Assembly: GCF_014831675.1 (NCBI RefSeq)
Contig: NZ_VJXY01000038.1
Coordinates: 1 to 64,000 of the forward strand
Length of the DNA: 64,000 nucleotides
Direction: 5' to 3'
From: Komarekiella delphini-convector SJRDD-AB1
GTDB lineage: Bacteria > Cyanobacteriota > Cyanobacteriia > Cyanobacteriales > Nostocaceae
The notes beneath the pieces are model-generated. The model made no database searches, had not been told where the DNA came from, and saw only the letters and a program-made list of their open reading frames with translations. Each line of letters starts with the position of its first letter. Position 1 is the first letter of the stretch. Made by a program: the position numbers and the translations under genes. Positions 1 to 8,879 of this stretch are shown piece by piece.

Positions 1-1
1 T

Positions 2-1654
2 ACTTTTTGGAGATGTCAGCGCGGCAACAATTATATTCTTGCTCCTATTGGTTGCCCCATTACCAATACACAGATTTATATCCTAGATGCAGATTTACAA
101 CCTGTGCCTGTTGGTGAATCTGGGGAACTGTATATCGGCGGTGCTGGACTTGCCCGCGGCTATCTTAACCGTCCTAACTTGACCAAAGAAAAATTTATTC
201 TCAACCCTTTTAGCCAAGAGCCAGGAGCGCGACTGTATAAGACTGGTGACTTAGCTCGTTACCTTGGTGATGGCAATATTGAGTATATTGGTCGCCTTGA
301 CTCCCAAATAAAAATCCGAGGCTTCCGCGTCGAATTAGGCGAAGTGGAGGCAGTACTCTCTCAACACCCCGCAGTTCAGCAATCCGTGGTGACAGTACGA
401 GAGGATGTCCCTGGAGATAAGCGCCTAGTAGCTTATGTTGTTCTCAACTCCGAACAGGCAGCCACTATTGATAGACTACGGCACTTTCTCAAACAGAGAT
501 TGCCCGACTATATGGTTCCTTCAGCTTTTGTGATGTTGGAAGCTTTGCCAATGAATCCTAACGGCAAAGTAGACCGTCGTTCTTTACCAGAACCCCCTCA
601 AACCAGACAAGAAACAGAAGCAATTGTCGCTCCCCGCGATGAGGTGGAACTCCAACTAGCAAACATTTGGGAAAAAGTTCTCGGTATTCAGCCGATTGGC
701 ATCAGGGATAACTTTTTTGATTTGGGAGGGAACTCTCTGCTAGCGTTGCGTCTAGTTGCACAAGTGGAGAAAGCCTTGAAGAAAAGTTTACCCTTAGCGA
801 CGTTTTTCCAAAATCCGACTATTGAGCAACTAGCTAGAATTCTGTGCCAATCAGGATTGCCAAAATCCTTATCCTATTTAGTACCAATTCAAACCAATGG
901 TTCCAAACCACCTTTATTCTTATGTCAAGGTGTTAGCTTATATCAACCTCTAATTTCTTATTTAGGTTTAGAGCAACCTGTTTATGGATTGATAGCAGAG
1001 GATGGACAAGGAAGACCAGTTTATTTAAATCGAATAGAGGAATTAGCCGCTCACTATATTGAAGAAATAAAAACTCTCCAACCCAAAGGCCCTTATCGTC
1101 TAGGAGGTCTATCTTTTGGAGGTGTTATAGCATTTGAAGTTGCTCAGCAATTGATTTCGCAAGGTGAGCAGGTAGCTTTATTAGCTTTATTTGATTCTTG
1201 TCTACCAGGTGCACAAAAAGTATTGCCAATGCCAATATACAAGAGGCTTTCGCATCACTTTAATCAGTTTTTACAAATTGGCCCTAATTATTTCTTAGAA
1301 ATACTCAAGCGGAAGATGAGCATTTCTTATGGCAAAATTGCTTTAAAAAATGACTTTTTCAGGATTAAAAATCTCGAATATCTAGTTAGGCGAGAGGCAT
1401 ACAACCAAGGAGTAAAAAAATATTCAATAAACTACGTACCGCAAGTTTACCCAGACAGTATAACTCTGTTCAAGGCTATTGATAGAGATATTACTAATGT
1501 TGAGGTTGTTGAAGTTGAGCCGGGACTGGGTTGGACTAAGTTGGCGGCTGGAGGATTGGAGATCCATGAAATTCCTGGCGATCATCATGGCATTTTGAAA
1601 GAGCCGAATGTTCAGTTATTGGCTGAAAAATTGAAGCTCTCCATAGATAAGTAG
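2..1654 (+). CDS. Nonribosomal peptide synthetase, C-terminal part (A-PCP-TE), 5' truncated by window edge
   Basis: The reading frame is open from base 2, so the gene begins upstream of the window and the GTG at 104 is not its start. The visible 550 residues hold the end of an adenylation domain (GELYIGGAGLARGYL, YKTGDLARY, then IKIRGFRVELGEVE and the NGKVDRR lysine motif), a peptidyl carrier domain with the phosphopantetheine serine in DLGGNSLLAL (Ser codon at 734-736), and a type I thioesterase with the nucleophile motif GLSFGG (Ser codon at 1112-1114) and a late GDHHG histidine. A terminal TE means this is the last module of the assembly line, releasing the peptide by hydrolysis or cyclisation. 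Substrate specificity cannot be read because the core A-domain pocket lies outside the window. The stop codon lies inside a dispersed palindrome. Confidence 0.93.
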   Translation, partial: TFWRCQRGNNYILAPIGCPITNTQIYILDADLQPVPVGESGELYIGGAGLARGYLNRPNLTKEKFILNPFSQEPGARLYKTGDLARYLGDGNIEYIGRLDSQIKIRGFRVELGEVEAVLSQHPAVQQSVVTVREDVPGDKRLVAYVVLNSEQAATIDRLRHFLKQRLPDYMVPSAFVMLEALPMNPNGKVDRRSLPEPPQTRQETEAIVAPRDEVELQLANIWEKVLGIQPIGIRDNFFDLGGNSLLALRLVAQVEKALKKSLPLATFFQNPTIEQLARILCQSGLPKSLSYLVPIQTNGSKPPLFLCQGVSLYQPLISYLGLEQPVYGLIAEDGQGRPVYLNRIEELAAHYIEEIKTLQPKGPYRLGGLSFGGVIAFEVAQQLISQGEQVALLALFDSCLPGAQKVLPMPIYKRLSHHFNQFLQIGPNYFLEILKRKMSISYGKIALKNDFFRIKNLEYLVRREAYNQGVKKYSINYVPQVYPDSITLFKAIDRDITNVEVVEVEPGLGWTKLAAGGLEIHEIPGDHHGILKEPNVQLLAEKLKLSIDK

Positions 1655-1709
1655 AGACGTTGTATTGCAACATCTCTACATGTTCTGTCTGTCACATTAT
1701 TTTTATTGG
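1653..1709. repeat. Right half of a MITE-like element (family A) containing the NRPS stop codon
   Basis: The palindrome GTAGAGACGTTG...CAACATCTCTAC starts on the NRPS stop codon. It is followed by TGTCACATT and TATTGGT, which match the right end of the complete family A element at 26171-26272. The left end is absent, because coding sequence sits there. Confidence 0.7.
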
Positions 1710-1718
1710 TTTGTGACA

Positions 1719-2840
1719 CTACGAAACACTTGGTATTGCAGAGCGAATTGTATTAATAAAGTTTTCGGCATAACGCTGCGTCGAGAAATCGCAGGCACGT
1801 TGTCGCGCTGCTAGTCCGATATTTCGGGCAAATTCTTGCTCATCAAGATAGCGGAGAATGGCGATCGCTAATTTATCCGCATCACCGTAAGGTGTTAATA
1901 GTCCATTAACGCCGTCAGTAATAATCTCAGTCGGGCCCCCAGCATTACCAGCTATAATCGGTTTGCCCAACGCCATCGCTTCAATAATTACAATCCCAAA
2001 CGGCTCTTTATCTGATGCATGTACAAATACATCCATTGCCTGCACCCATTCCGGGATGTTACGCTGTAGCCCAGCCATAATCACCCGCTCTTTCAACCCT
2101 AAAGTTGCTATTTCTGCTTTTAAAAATTCCTCATAATCTGGTTCCAAATCGTGCTTACCGCCGACAACTACACAATGGGCATCGGGATATTTTTGCAAAA
2201 CTTGGGGCATTGCTTGTACCAATACGTGCATTCCCTTCCATCGTTGTAATCGCCCGACAATTCCAATCAACGGCCCGTGCAATGGTAAGCCTAACTTGTG
2301 GCGTGTTTCTTCGACAGAAGGCAAAGCAGCAGGCTCGAATCTATCTAGGGCGACACCAGGATAGACTAAGGGTGTTGGTCTGTGGGGCCAAATCTGCGCT
2401 TGTGCTTGCTTGCCATCTTTGGAGAGGGTGACGATCGCACGAGCTGGTATTAAAGTAGCAAGCCGTACTAGCCAAGTTTTATCACTAGGTACTTCTAGTT
2501 GATACCACACAGCGGGCAATCCCGCTAGCATCGCCGCTAAACCCCCAGATATATGGGTAATCCACATCCAATTAACAATCATATCTGCACCTTCGCGGCG
2601 GGCGATCGCAGCTATCTGAAAAACAGCGGCAATAAAACGGTGAACTTGGCGCAGACGGCCGCTTTTAACAATTCGCGTATCAATGCCGAGGGACTTTACC
2701 TGTTCTACCATCGGCCCATCTTCCAAAAATATCACCAACCACTCAACACCAGCATTACGTCCTTGGTGCATCAAGTCCCAAAGCATCATTTCACCGCCGC
2801 CTTTTTGCTCGGCTAGTGGCATCACAACTATAACTTTCAT
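1719..2840 (-). CDS. Glycosyltransferase family 4 (GT-B), HEP-island type
   Basis: A 373-residue retaining GT-B glycosyltransferase. The N-terminus (MKVIVVMPLAEQKGGGE) is the acceptor-side Rossmann half with the glycine-rich loop. The C-terminal half carries GRLQRWKGMHVLVQA and the nucleotide-sugar motif EPFGIVIIEAMALGKP (the E-x7-E pattern of GT4), then GGPTEIITDGVNGLL. There is no signal peptide or membrane helix, so it should act at the cytoplasmic face of the membrane. It is the last gene of the minus-strand polysaccharide block, 56 bp after the Wzy-like gene, and converges on the NRPS gene. It probably adds one sugar of the envelope polysaccharide repeat; donor and acceptor cannot be told from sequence. 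Confidence 0.9.
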   Translation of the reverse strand: MKVIVVMPLAEQKGGGEMMLWDLMHQGRNAGVEWLVIFLEDGPMVEQVKSLGIDTRIVKSGRLRQVHRFIAAVFQIAAIARREGADMIVNWMWITHISGGLAAMLAGLPAVWYQLEVPSDKTWLVRLATLIPARAIVTLSKDGKQAQAQIWPHRPTPLVYPGVALDRFEPAALPSVEETRHKLGLPLHGPLIGIVGRLQRWKGMHVLVQAMPQVLQKYPDAHCVVVGGKHDLEPDYEEFLKAEIATLGLKERVIMAGLQRNIPEWVQAMDVFVHASDKEPFGIVIIEAMALGKPIIAGNAGGPTEIITDGVNGLLTPYGDADKLAIAILRYLDEQEFARNIGLAARQRACDFSTQRYAENFINTIRSAIPSVS

Positions 2841-2884
2841 AATCTATATCAATCCTATTTAAGTTGTAAGATTTTATTTTTGAG

Positions 2885-2913
2885 ATTCCCGACTTATTAC
2901 AAAAGTCGGGAAT
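2885..2913. repeat. Dispersed hairpin ATTCCCGACTT/AAGTCGGGAAT overlapping a gene end
   Basis: Eleven-base inverted repeat around a 7-base loop. One arm encodes the last residues (SRLL) and the loop holds the stop codon of the Wzy-like gene at 2897. A second copy lies at 19427-19459. No U-run follows on the minus strand, so a terminator role is uncertain. Confidence 0.7.
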
Positions 2914-4333
2914 TTTGATGCTGATAGTATTTATGTGCCGCCATAGTCATAGCTAAAAAGCCCCAAAGAATCATGCCTGCTACACTCAACATGCCACTAC
3001 CAATAAGCAGCTGTGTAGAAGCACTAATCCCAATAGCACGGGCAGCACTGACAAAACTATCAAAACGGGCTTCACTATATTGACTAACGCTGAAAAGCAT
3101 CAAAATTAATCCACCCATATAAGGTATGGCTCCAAACCAGCCTAGGGTGAAGAACATATCTAAAATCCCACTGTCAATCACCACAACTTCTATCTGACCA
3201 GTTTTTTCGTTAACCTTCCAGATATTTCCTAAACCACTACCTAGAGCATTAGAAAGAGCTAGACCAAGGTTTCTGTCATAACTCCCTGATCTATCTTTAA
3301 AACTGCCATCTTCTTGAAGATGATAAAAAGTTTCTAACCGACTACCAATAACTGTAGAAAGTGGTTCGATGGTTGCTAAAGGGATAACACACATTGCCAT
3401 CACTAGAATTATTGTAATTAGGCGCATTTGAATATGAGCTTTAACTGAACCCATAATCATAATTACGCCTAATAACCAACCGCCCCAGTTAGTACGTGCT
3501 TGCGCTAGTAAAAACGATAAGTAGCCAACAGCTGAGGCAGGAAAAATTAATTTTCCCGAACTAGTAAATAACAATAACAACCCAGCTTGCATAACAGAGC
3601 CAAACGGCCCAACTGAGTGCAGCGTGCTCCACACACGCATCCCAAAAGGAACAGGATTTCCAGAACTGGTAAATAGTTTTGATTCTATCAGCCAGTAGCG
3701 ATCCCACTCAGGAGCTACCACGAATTGATATATGCCATAAGCTCCTGTAATCAACACGCACCAAAGAAATGTGCGCTGAATATTCTGGCGATAACTGGGA
3801 TAATCTCGCCAGTTTGTGAATAAGTGAAAGGCAAAGATAATTGGACTTAGCCAGTCTAAAAGTCCGCGTGCTACAGGAATCGGGGAGTTGTAAATTAGCC
3901 CAACCAAAAAGCCATAGAAAACGCCGACAAAACCCAAAATAAAAGGTAAGCCACCCTGGCGATAAGCAGCAGGAAGATGGCGTAAGAAACTTCCTATGGT
4001 TACAAACACCACCAAGTAGGGTGCAATGAGCATCTGACGGGTGGGATCCCAGCCAACTCGATAATCAACTAAGCGGGTAGCTAAGGGCGTGAGAAACCAT
4101 ATCCACCAGGTAAACCCGATGTAGAGAATGGGATGGCGCAAGTATAAAAATACGGCTACAAGCAAAGCTGTCACCGGATAAATTAGGCGCAATAAAGCAG
4201 CAGCGCCGGCAAAATAGCAAGCGACAGTCACGAATAGAAAGCCTAGGATGACAATCCAACCTTGTGGCGATCGCTCTTTGGGAGAAAAGTTTTCTTTTAA
4301 AAAACTATTGAAAAGTATCTGCTTGGAAATCAC
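2897..4333 (-). CDS. O-antigen polymerase/ligase-like (Wzy-like) membrane protein
   Basis: A 478-residue polytopic membrane protein with about ten or more hydrophobic segments (for example VILGFLFVTVACYFAGAA near residue 30 and LITIILVMAMCVIPLA near residue 310). A large hydrophilic loop between them, with LETFYHLQEDGSFKDRSGSY and GSGLGNIWKVNEKTGQIE, is the layout expected for O-antigen ligase/polymerase (Wzy_C) proteins. In a Wzx/Wzy or ABC-type glycan pathway such a protein joins lipid-linked repeat units or transfers the finished chain outside the inner membrane. It lies between a GT2 and a GT4 gene in the envelope polysaccharide block. Sequence identity in this family is low, so the call rests on topology, length and context. 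Confidence 0.75.
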   Translation of the reverse strand: MISKQILFNSFLKENFSPKERSPQGWIVILGFLFVTVACYFAGAAALLRLIYPVTALLVAVFLYLRHPILYIGFTWWIWFLTPLATRLVDYRVGWDPTRQMLIAPYLVVFVTIGSFLRHLPAAYRQGGLPFILGFVGVFYGFLVGLIYNSPIPVARGLLDWLSPIIFAFHLFTNWRDYPSYRQNIQRTFLWCVLITGAYGIYQFVVAPEWDRYWLIESKLFTSSGNPVPFGMRVWSTLHSVGPFGSVMQAGLLLLFTSSGKLIFPASAVGYLSFLLAQARTNWGGWLLGVIMIMGSVKAHIQMRLITIILVMAMCVIPLATIEPLSTVIGSRLETFYHLQEDGSFKDRSGSYDRNLGLALSNALGSGLGNIWKVNEKTGQIEVVVIDSGILDMFFTLGWFGAIPYMGGLILMLFSVSQYSEARFDSFVSAARAIGISASTQLLIGSGMLSVAGMILWGFLAMTMAAHKYYQHQNSRLL

Positions 4334-4374
4334 TATACATCTCCACCATGCAGGTTATTTAGTGAAAAGTTTTA

Positions 4375-4420
4375 AACGCAGAGGGGCGCAAAGGAAAGCG
4401 CGGAGGGGCGCAAAGTTCAC
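4375..4420. repeat. Dispersed purine-rich repeat (GCAGAGGGGCGCAAAGG type)
   Basis: Two imperfect copies of a CGCAGAGGGGCGCAAAGG-like unit in the gap between the GT2 and the Wzy-like gene. Related sequence occurs upstream of the amino-acid transporter near 51450-51485 and inside putA at 62125-62153. Confidence 0.6.
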
Positions 4421-4427
4421 GCTGTTC

Positions 4428-5351
4428 TTACGTAACTTTGAATTGCTGATATGCTTGCCAACGCCCACGCCAGGATGCCAACAACTTTTTACCTGCTAGC
4501 TGGCCTTGACTGGGTAGAAGTCTGAGCCATTGTATTAAGCCCAAACTGTCGCGTGTGCCAACTAATATCGCCCAGAGCAAGAAGGCGGTACGGCGGATAA
4601 ATGGCAGATGTTCTAATAAAACTAAAGTTTCGTTATGAACTAAATTAATAAAGGCAATTTCATTAAAGTTATTTCGCTGATCTTCATCAAAACGTTGGGC
4701 TGGATAGTGATCTACAGCTACCTGGGGGTCGTAAATTATCTGCCAACCAGCTCGCTTGAGAGTCAGAGTGAATGCCATTTCAAAGTGTACCTGCGCCCCT
4801 GTACCTCGCATCCGTTCATCAAAGCGCAATTTCCCGTATGCCTGAGTCCGAAAACTCATATTTACGCCCTTGAGAATATCGACTTCGCGGGGTTCTCCGA
4901 CTCCCAGGTGATGGTTGCCAATCACGCGCCCAAACCACTGCAACTGACCGACTACTAGGCGAGAATCGTCTTCTAGTTTGCTACCGTGGTGTATCCAGTC
5001 GCGCCCACCTACGCCGCCGATGCGACTATCACAGATAAAGTGAGCGGTGATTCGCTCTAACCAATCTGGGCGGGGTGCGGCATCATCATCAGTAATCGAA
5101 ACAATATCGCCCTCTACTACTGCCAGCCCAGCGTTGAGGGCTGCTACTACCCCCGGTTGCGTCACCTTCACAGTATGCAATGGCAGGTTGTGCGCTTTGT
5201 ATTGATCAAGGAATTGCCATGTTTCTGCATCCGTATCACGCACAACCACTATCACCTGAGCGGCTGGTTTAGTTTGCTCCTGTAGCGCCGAAAGGCAACG
5301 GCAGAGATCTAGAGGACGGCGATAGGTCGGGATGAGAACGGTGTTCTGCAT
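4428..5351 (-). CDS. Glycosyltransferase family 2 (GT-A)
   Basis: A 307-residue inverting GT-A enzyme. The N-terminus TVLIPTYRRPLDLCRCL begins directly with the first beta strand of the fold, and VSITDDDAAPRPDW is the metal-binding DXD region. GGVGGRDWIH and KGVNMSFR follow in the acceptor part. Its start lies 83 bases inside the 3' end of the upstream GT4 gene, in another frame. The start is well supported because the fold begins at residue 2. There is a hydrophobic stretch near residue 250 (IRRTAFLLWAILVG), possibly a membrane-association helix. It is part of the envelope polysaccharide block; the sugar transferred is unknown. Confidence 0.88.
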   Translation of the reverse strand: MQNTVLIPTYRRPLDLCRCLSALQEQTKPAAQVIVVVRDTDAETWQFLDQYKAHNLPLHTVKVTQPGVVAALNAGLAVVEGDIVSITDDDAAPRPDWLERITAHFICDSRIGGVGGRDWIHHGSKLEDDSRLVVGQLQWFGRVIGNHHLGVGEPREVDILKGVNMSFRTQAYGKLRFDERMRGTGAQVHFEMAFTLTLKRAGWQIIYDPQVAVDHYPAQRFDEDQRNNFNEIAFINLVHNETLVLLEHLPFIRRTAFLLWAILVGTRDSLGLIQWLRLLPSQGQLAGKKLLASWRGRWQAYQQFKVT

Positions 5352-6465
5352 TGCTTAACTCCTCGAATAGATCCACATAAGTTTGCGCCATAATAGTCCA
5401 GCTATGTTGTTCTGCTACAGAGCGAGCTGCTTGACCCATCTGTTGCATTAAAATGCGTTCGCTCACTAAGGACAGCAGTGCTGTTGCTAAAGCATCGGTA
5501 TCGTCTGAGTCGGGCAGGACGACTCCACATTCTGGTGTCACTAATTCTGCACCCCCCGTTGCGGTGGCAGTAATTACAGGCAATCCAGAGGCGAGTGCTT
5601 CTAACAATACAAGCGTGCAAGCTTCGTAACGGGAAGGAAAAACGAATAAATCTACTGCTCGCATAATTTCGGCGATATCACGTCGATATCCCACAAAATG
5701 CACGCGTTCATTTAATCCCAGAGATACTGCTAACTGTGGGAAGGGGCTACCTTCAGTGTGACCCACCACCACTAGATGTAAGTCGGGAACTTTTACCAAG
5801 GCGTGCAACACGGTATCTAGGTTTTTCCTGGGTGTGCGGATGTCTCCGGCAAATAATGCCAAGGTGACATTCTCTGGGAGTCCTAATTTTTGCCGAGACG
5901 CTATGCCAGGAGCAAATTCTTGTAAATCAACTCCATTGACTATTACCCGAATGCGAGAACGGGGAACGCCAATGTTGATTAATTCTTGTGCGACCTTTTC
6001 CGATACGGCTATCACAACTTTCGCTGTTTGAAAAGCCTGTTTTTCCCAACGGGCATTTAATGCGGTAAATAGCCACTGGTAAAGACCATATAAATCTCGG
6101 CGGTTGCGGGAAATGTGAACAGGCGATCGCAACCATGAACTGTGGACAAAATGTACGGCATTCACATCAGCGGCAGCCATACTAATCGCCCCATTAACTT
6201 TGACTAAATCAATGCCACGAGATTTTTTTAACAAATCTGCGCTTTTTTTAGCAAAGATGAAATTACGAATTAATTCAGTTGGATAACCATTAACTGGAAT
6301 TTCCATCCAATTAACTTGGCTATCATTTTCTAGTTCTGGTGCAATTTCACTTGCTAATAATGTCAGGTGATGTCCGCGATTAATTGCTTCTTTGGCAACT
6401 TCATAATTAACTCGACCTTGACCATCACCTCGTTTAACTTTATGGGTAATAATACACAGTTTCAC
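5269..6465 (-). CDS. Glycosyltransferase family 4 (GT-B)
   Basis: A 398-residue GT-B glycosyltransferase. MKLCIITHKVKRGDGQGRV opens the N-terminal domain and ALFAGDIRTPRKNLDTVL starts the C-terminal domain. The donor motif is PSRYEACTLVLLEALASGLP, with paired glutamates. The family fold ends near FEELSNAE; the last 25 or so residues (SHPDLSPSSRSLPLPFGATGAN) are low complexity and overlap the start of the following GT2 gene. This suggests the original stop codon was lost and translation now runs on into the next gene. Cytoplasmic, and presumably adds one residue of the repeat unit. Confidence 0.9.
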   Translation of the reverse strand: MKLCIITHKVKRGDGQGRVNYEVAKEAINRGHHLTLLASEIAPELENDSQVNWMEIPVNGYPTELIRNFIFAKKSADLLKKSRGIDLVKVNGAISMAAADVNAVHFVHSSWLRSPVHISRNRRDLYGLYQWLFTALNARWEKQAFQTAKVVIAVSEKVAQELINIGVPRSRIRVIVNGVDLQEFAPGIASRQKLGLPENVTLALFAGDIRTPRKNLDTVLHALVKVPDLHLVVVGHTEGSPFPQLAVSLGLNERVHFVGYRRDIAEIMRAVDLFVFPSRYEACTLVLLEALASGLPVITATATGGAELVTPECGVVLPDSDDTDALATALLSLVSERILMQQMGQAARSVAEQHSWTIMAQTYVDLFEELSNAEHRSHPDLSPSSRSLPLPFGATGAN

Positions 6466-6504
6466 GTCCCACCTCTACCAATAGCTTAATTTTAATTAAC
6501 TCGA

Positions 6505-7494
6505 TTATTTTGATATTTCTAGTAATTTACTGACCAATAGTTGCGGAGTAAAGCTGAGAGTGAGTGCTGCTATAGTTCGCAAATTAAATTTTTGTTTCAA
6601 CACTTGCCAAAAATAAGGGCGTGCTGCTGTTGTCTGATTAATTCGCAGTAAACCAATTCCTAAAGTAGTATTAGCAGCTAACCATTGTTGTTGAAAGTAT
6701 GTCTTAAATTCTTGTAAACGAGTGTCTTCCATAAATACTTTGTAGCAAAACATTTCGCTTTTAGCTTTGCGAATTTTTGCTTGCACATCTCGACCACCAC
6801 TAAGCATGGTGTCAGTTTGTTCATGAACACGATATTGCGTTAGTCTTTCTGGATAATAGTAAGCTCCACGCCCAGATATACAGCAGAGATAAGTTAAATA
6901 TAAATCCCACATCCCACCAACTTCTGGAGGAATACTATCCCAATCAATAACATTATTGCGAATCACACAAGCAGCAGCGGTGGCTATACTTTTATTTATT
7001 AGCCCAATCTTGAAGAAAGATTGATGAATACCTTGTGTTAGTTTATCTCGTTTATAAGCACGTGTATTTTCTTCAGTTCCAATATCATTAATTTTGCTAT
7101 GTGCATCTATGATGTATTGGTCGCAAAAAGCAAGAACTAATTCAGAATTTTTTTCTAGAATTGGTACAAGCTTTGCTAAAAAATCTTCATTCCACATATC
7201 ATCATCATGAAGACTAGCAACATATTTACCTTGCGCCATTTTGAAGCCATGTTGTTGATTAGCGAACATACCAACATTTTGTGGCTGTTGCCAAAATTTG
7301 ATGCGTGAATCATTAAACGATTCAATAATAGTTTGAGGATTTTCTCGACTACAATTATCAGAAACAATAATTTCAATATTTTGATAAGTTTGTGTAACAG
7401 CACTAGCGATCGCTAGCTTAAGATACTCTGGTCGATTATAGGTTGGAATAATAACACTGACTAAAGGCTGTTGATATTCTTGATTCGATAACAT
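6505..7494 (-). CDS. Glycosyltransferase family 2 (GT-A)
   Basis: A 329-residue GT-A glycosyltransferase. LVSVIIPTYNRPEYLKLAI begins the nucleotide-binding fold, IIVSDNCS follows, and ASLHDDDMWNEDF is the DXD metal site. The domain continues to GGMWDLYLTYLCC; the C-terminal 120 residues are helical and lack a clear membrane segment. It lies between two GT4 genes, 39 bp before the downstream gene and 83 bp after the upstream one, consistent with co-transcription. A role in repeat-unit assembly is inferred from context. Confidence 0.9.
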   Translation of the reverse strand: MLSNQEYQQPLVSVIIPTYNRPEYLKLAIASAVTQTYQNIEIIVSDNCSRENPQTIIESFNDSRIKFWQQPQNVGMFANQQHGFKMAQGKYVASLHDDDMWNEDFLAKLVPILEKNSELVLAFCDQYIIDAHSKINDIGTEENTRAYKRDKLTQGIHQSFFKIGLINKSIATAAACVIRNNVIDWDSIPPEVGGMWDLYLTYLCCISGRGAYYYPERLTQYRVHEQTDTMLSGGRDVQAKIRKAKSEMFCYKVFMEDTRLQEFKTYFQQQWLAANTTLGIGLLRINQTTAARPYFWQVLKQKFNLRTIAALTLSFTPQLLVSKLLEISK

Positions 7495-7577
7495 ATTTTT
7501 ACTCTGTATTTTGTCCGGTAAAAGTCGTCCCCCAAAGCAGCCAAATTGGCTTGATTTATTTTAGTAGCTTAACTAGT

Positions 7578-8744
7578 TCAAATAGAAAAATCATATATGA
7601 TTTTTTCATAAATTTCTTGGAGATGTTTTACATGAACATCCATTGTAAGTTCTTTCATCAAAAAAGCATGACCTTGTTCGCCAATTTGGCGACTTTTTTG
7701 ATAATCTGTGTCCAATTCAGTAATAGCATCAGCCAGCTTTTTAATATCATTAGCTGGCACAAGAATACCTGTTTCTCTATCTCGTAAGTGTTCTGGAATA
7801 CCTCCTACTGCACTGGCAATTACAGGTCGATAACGAGCATAAGCTTCAAGAGTTACAAGTCCAGCAGGTTCAGGCCAAACACTAGGAAATATAACTGCAA
7901 AACACTGTTGATAAAGTGTATTTAATTTATCAGCCTCACACCAACCGTGCCAAGTGATCCGATTATTCAATCCTAGTGAACTAGCTAATTTTTCTAATCG
8001 CAGCTTATCCCATCCTTCACCTGCGATATCAAGATGAATTCGCGGATTTGTATGTACTAAAGTCTTTAGCAACCATTCCAGTCCTTTATCAGGTACAATC
8101 CGCCCAACAAAAAGAATTCTATGATTTTGATGAATTTCTAAACTTAGGGGTTTTGTGCCAATTGGGGGTACTGAAGTTCCACAACGCAGAGTAATAATTT
8201 TCTCAGACGACACACCATTCTTTATTAACTGTTCCCGGACATAATTGCTATTAGCAACAACTGTAATTTTTAGATTATTTAATATATTTAACACTTGTTG
8301 AGAATGCAGGAATTCCTTAACCGCTCTTTGAGGTCTGCGGCTACCACAGCCATCTACTACTTTGCCCCAAGTACATCCTAAATATGAGAAATTTCGCTCG
8401 CAAACTACACCCTGACCTGCTAAATATTTTGTGCCGCTAGGACAGTAGGTTGAATGATTATGAACAGTGAAGACTACGGGACATTTACCTGTAATCCCTA
8501 ATAGCAAATCTGGACTATGAATGTGAACCAATTTAAACTGGCTTTGGTCAACATTCTGAAGAGATTTGAGAACGCGATCGCTTACACCAGGCAGTTGATG
8601 ATTAATTAAAGAAGTTAAATAAGTTTCCGCTCCTCCGCTTCCATTTATTTCAAAGCCAGAACAGTGATAAATAAGTTTTTCATCAAATATATCCTGTGAT
8701 ATTTTTTTTTGATATTCCTTATTTTCTTTCATTAACTTTGACAT
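7578..8744 (-). CDS. Glycosyltransferase family 4 (GT-B)
   Basis: A 388-residue GT4 enzyme. After a charged N-terminal tail, EINGSGGAETYLTSL supplies the glycine-rich acceptor loop and PVVFTVHNHSTYCPSG is a typical cyanobacterial GT4 segment. ILFVGRIVPDKGLEWLL starts the donor domain, and PSVWPEPAGLVTLEAYARY carries the E-x7-E donor motif. Several cysteines cluster near residues 130-160. The first 20 residues are lysine-rich and not part of the fold, so a later start is possible, although no better ribosome site was seen. It belongs to the polysaccharide block. Confidence 0.9.
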   Translation of the reverse strand: MSKLMKENKEYQKKISQDIFDEKLIYHCSGFEINGSGGAETYLTSLINHQLPGVSDRVLKSLQNVDQSQFKLVHIHSPDLLLGITGKCPVVFTVHNHSTYCPSGTKYLAGQGVVCERNFSYLGCTWGKVVDGCGSRRPQRAVKEFLHSQQVLNILNNLKITVVANSNYVREQLIKNGVSSEKIITLRCGTSVPPIGTKPLSLEIHQNHRILFVGRIVPDKGLEWLLKTLVHTNPRIHLDIAGEGWDKLRLEKLASSLGLNNRITWHGWCEADKLNTLYQQCFAVIFPSVWPEPAGLVTLEAYARYRPVIASAVGGIPEHLRDRETGILVPANDIKKLADAITELDTDYQKSRQIGEQGHAFLMKELTMDVHVKHLQEIYEKIIYDFSI

Positions 8745-8879
8745 TTTTACTCACCTATAATGTTCAAGCTTAACTAGATTAAACCTCTTAGATAAATTTT
8801 ATTTACATCATATATAGATGCAAATAATGGCAAAAATTTACTTTTGCCCGAAGTCTATTATTAACTTATATTGAATGTT

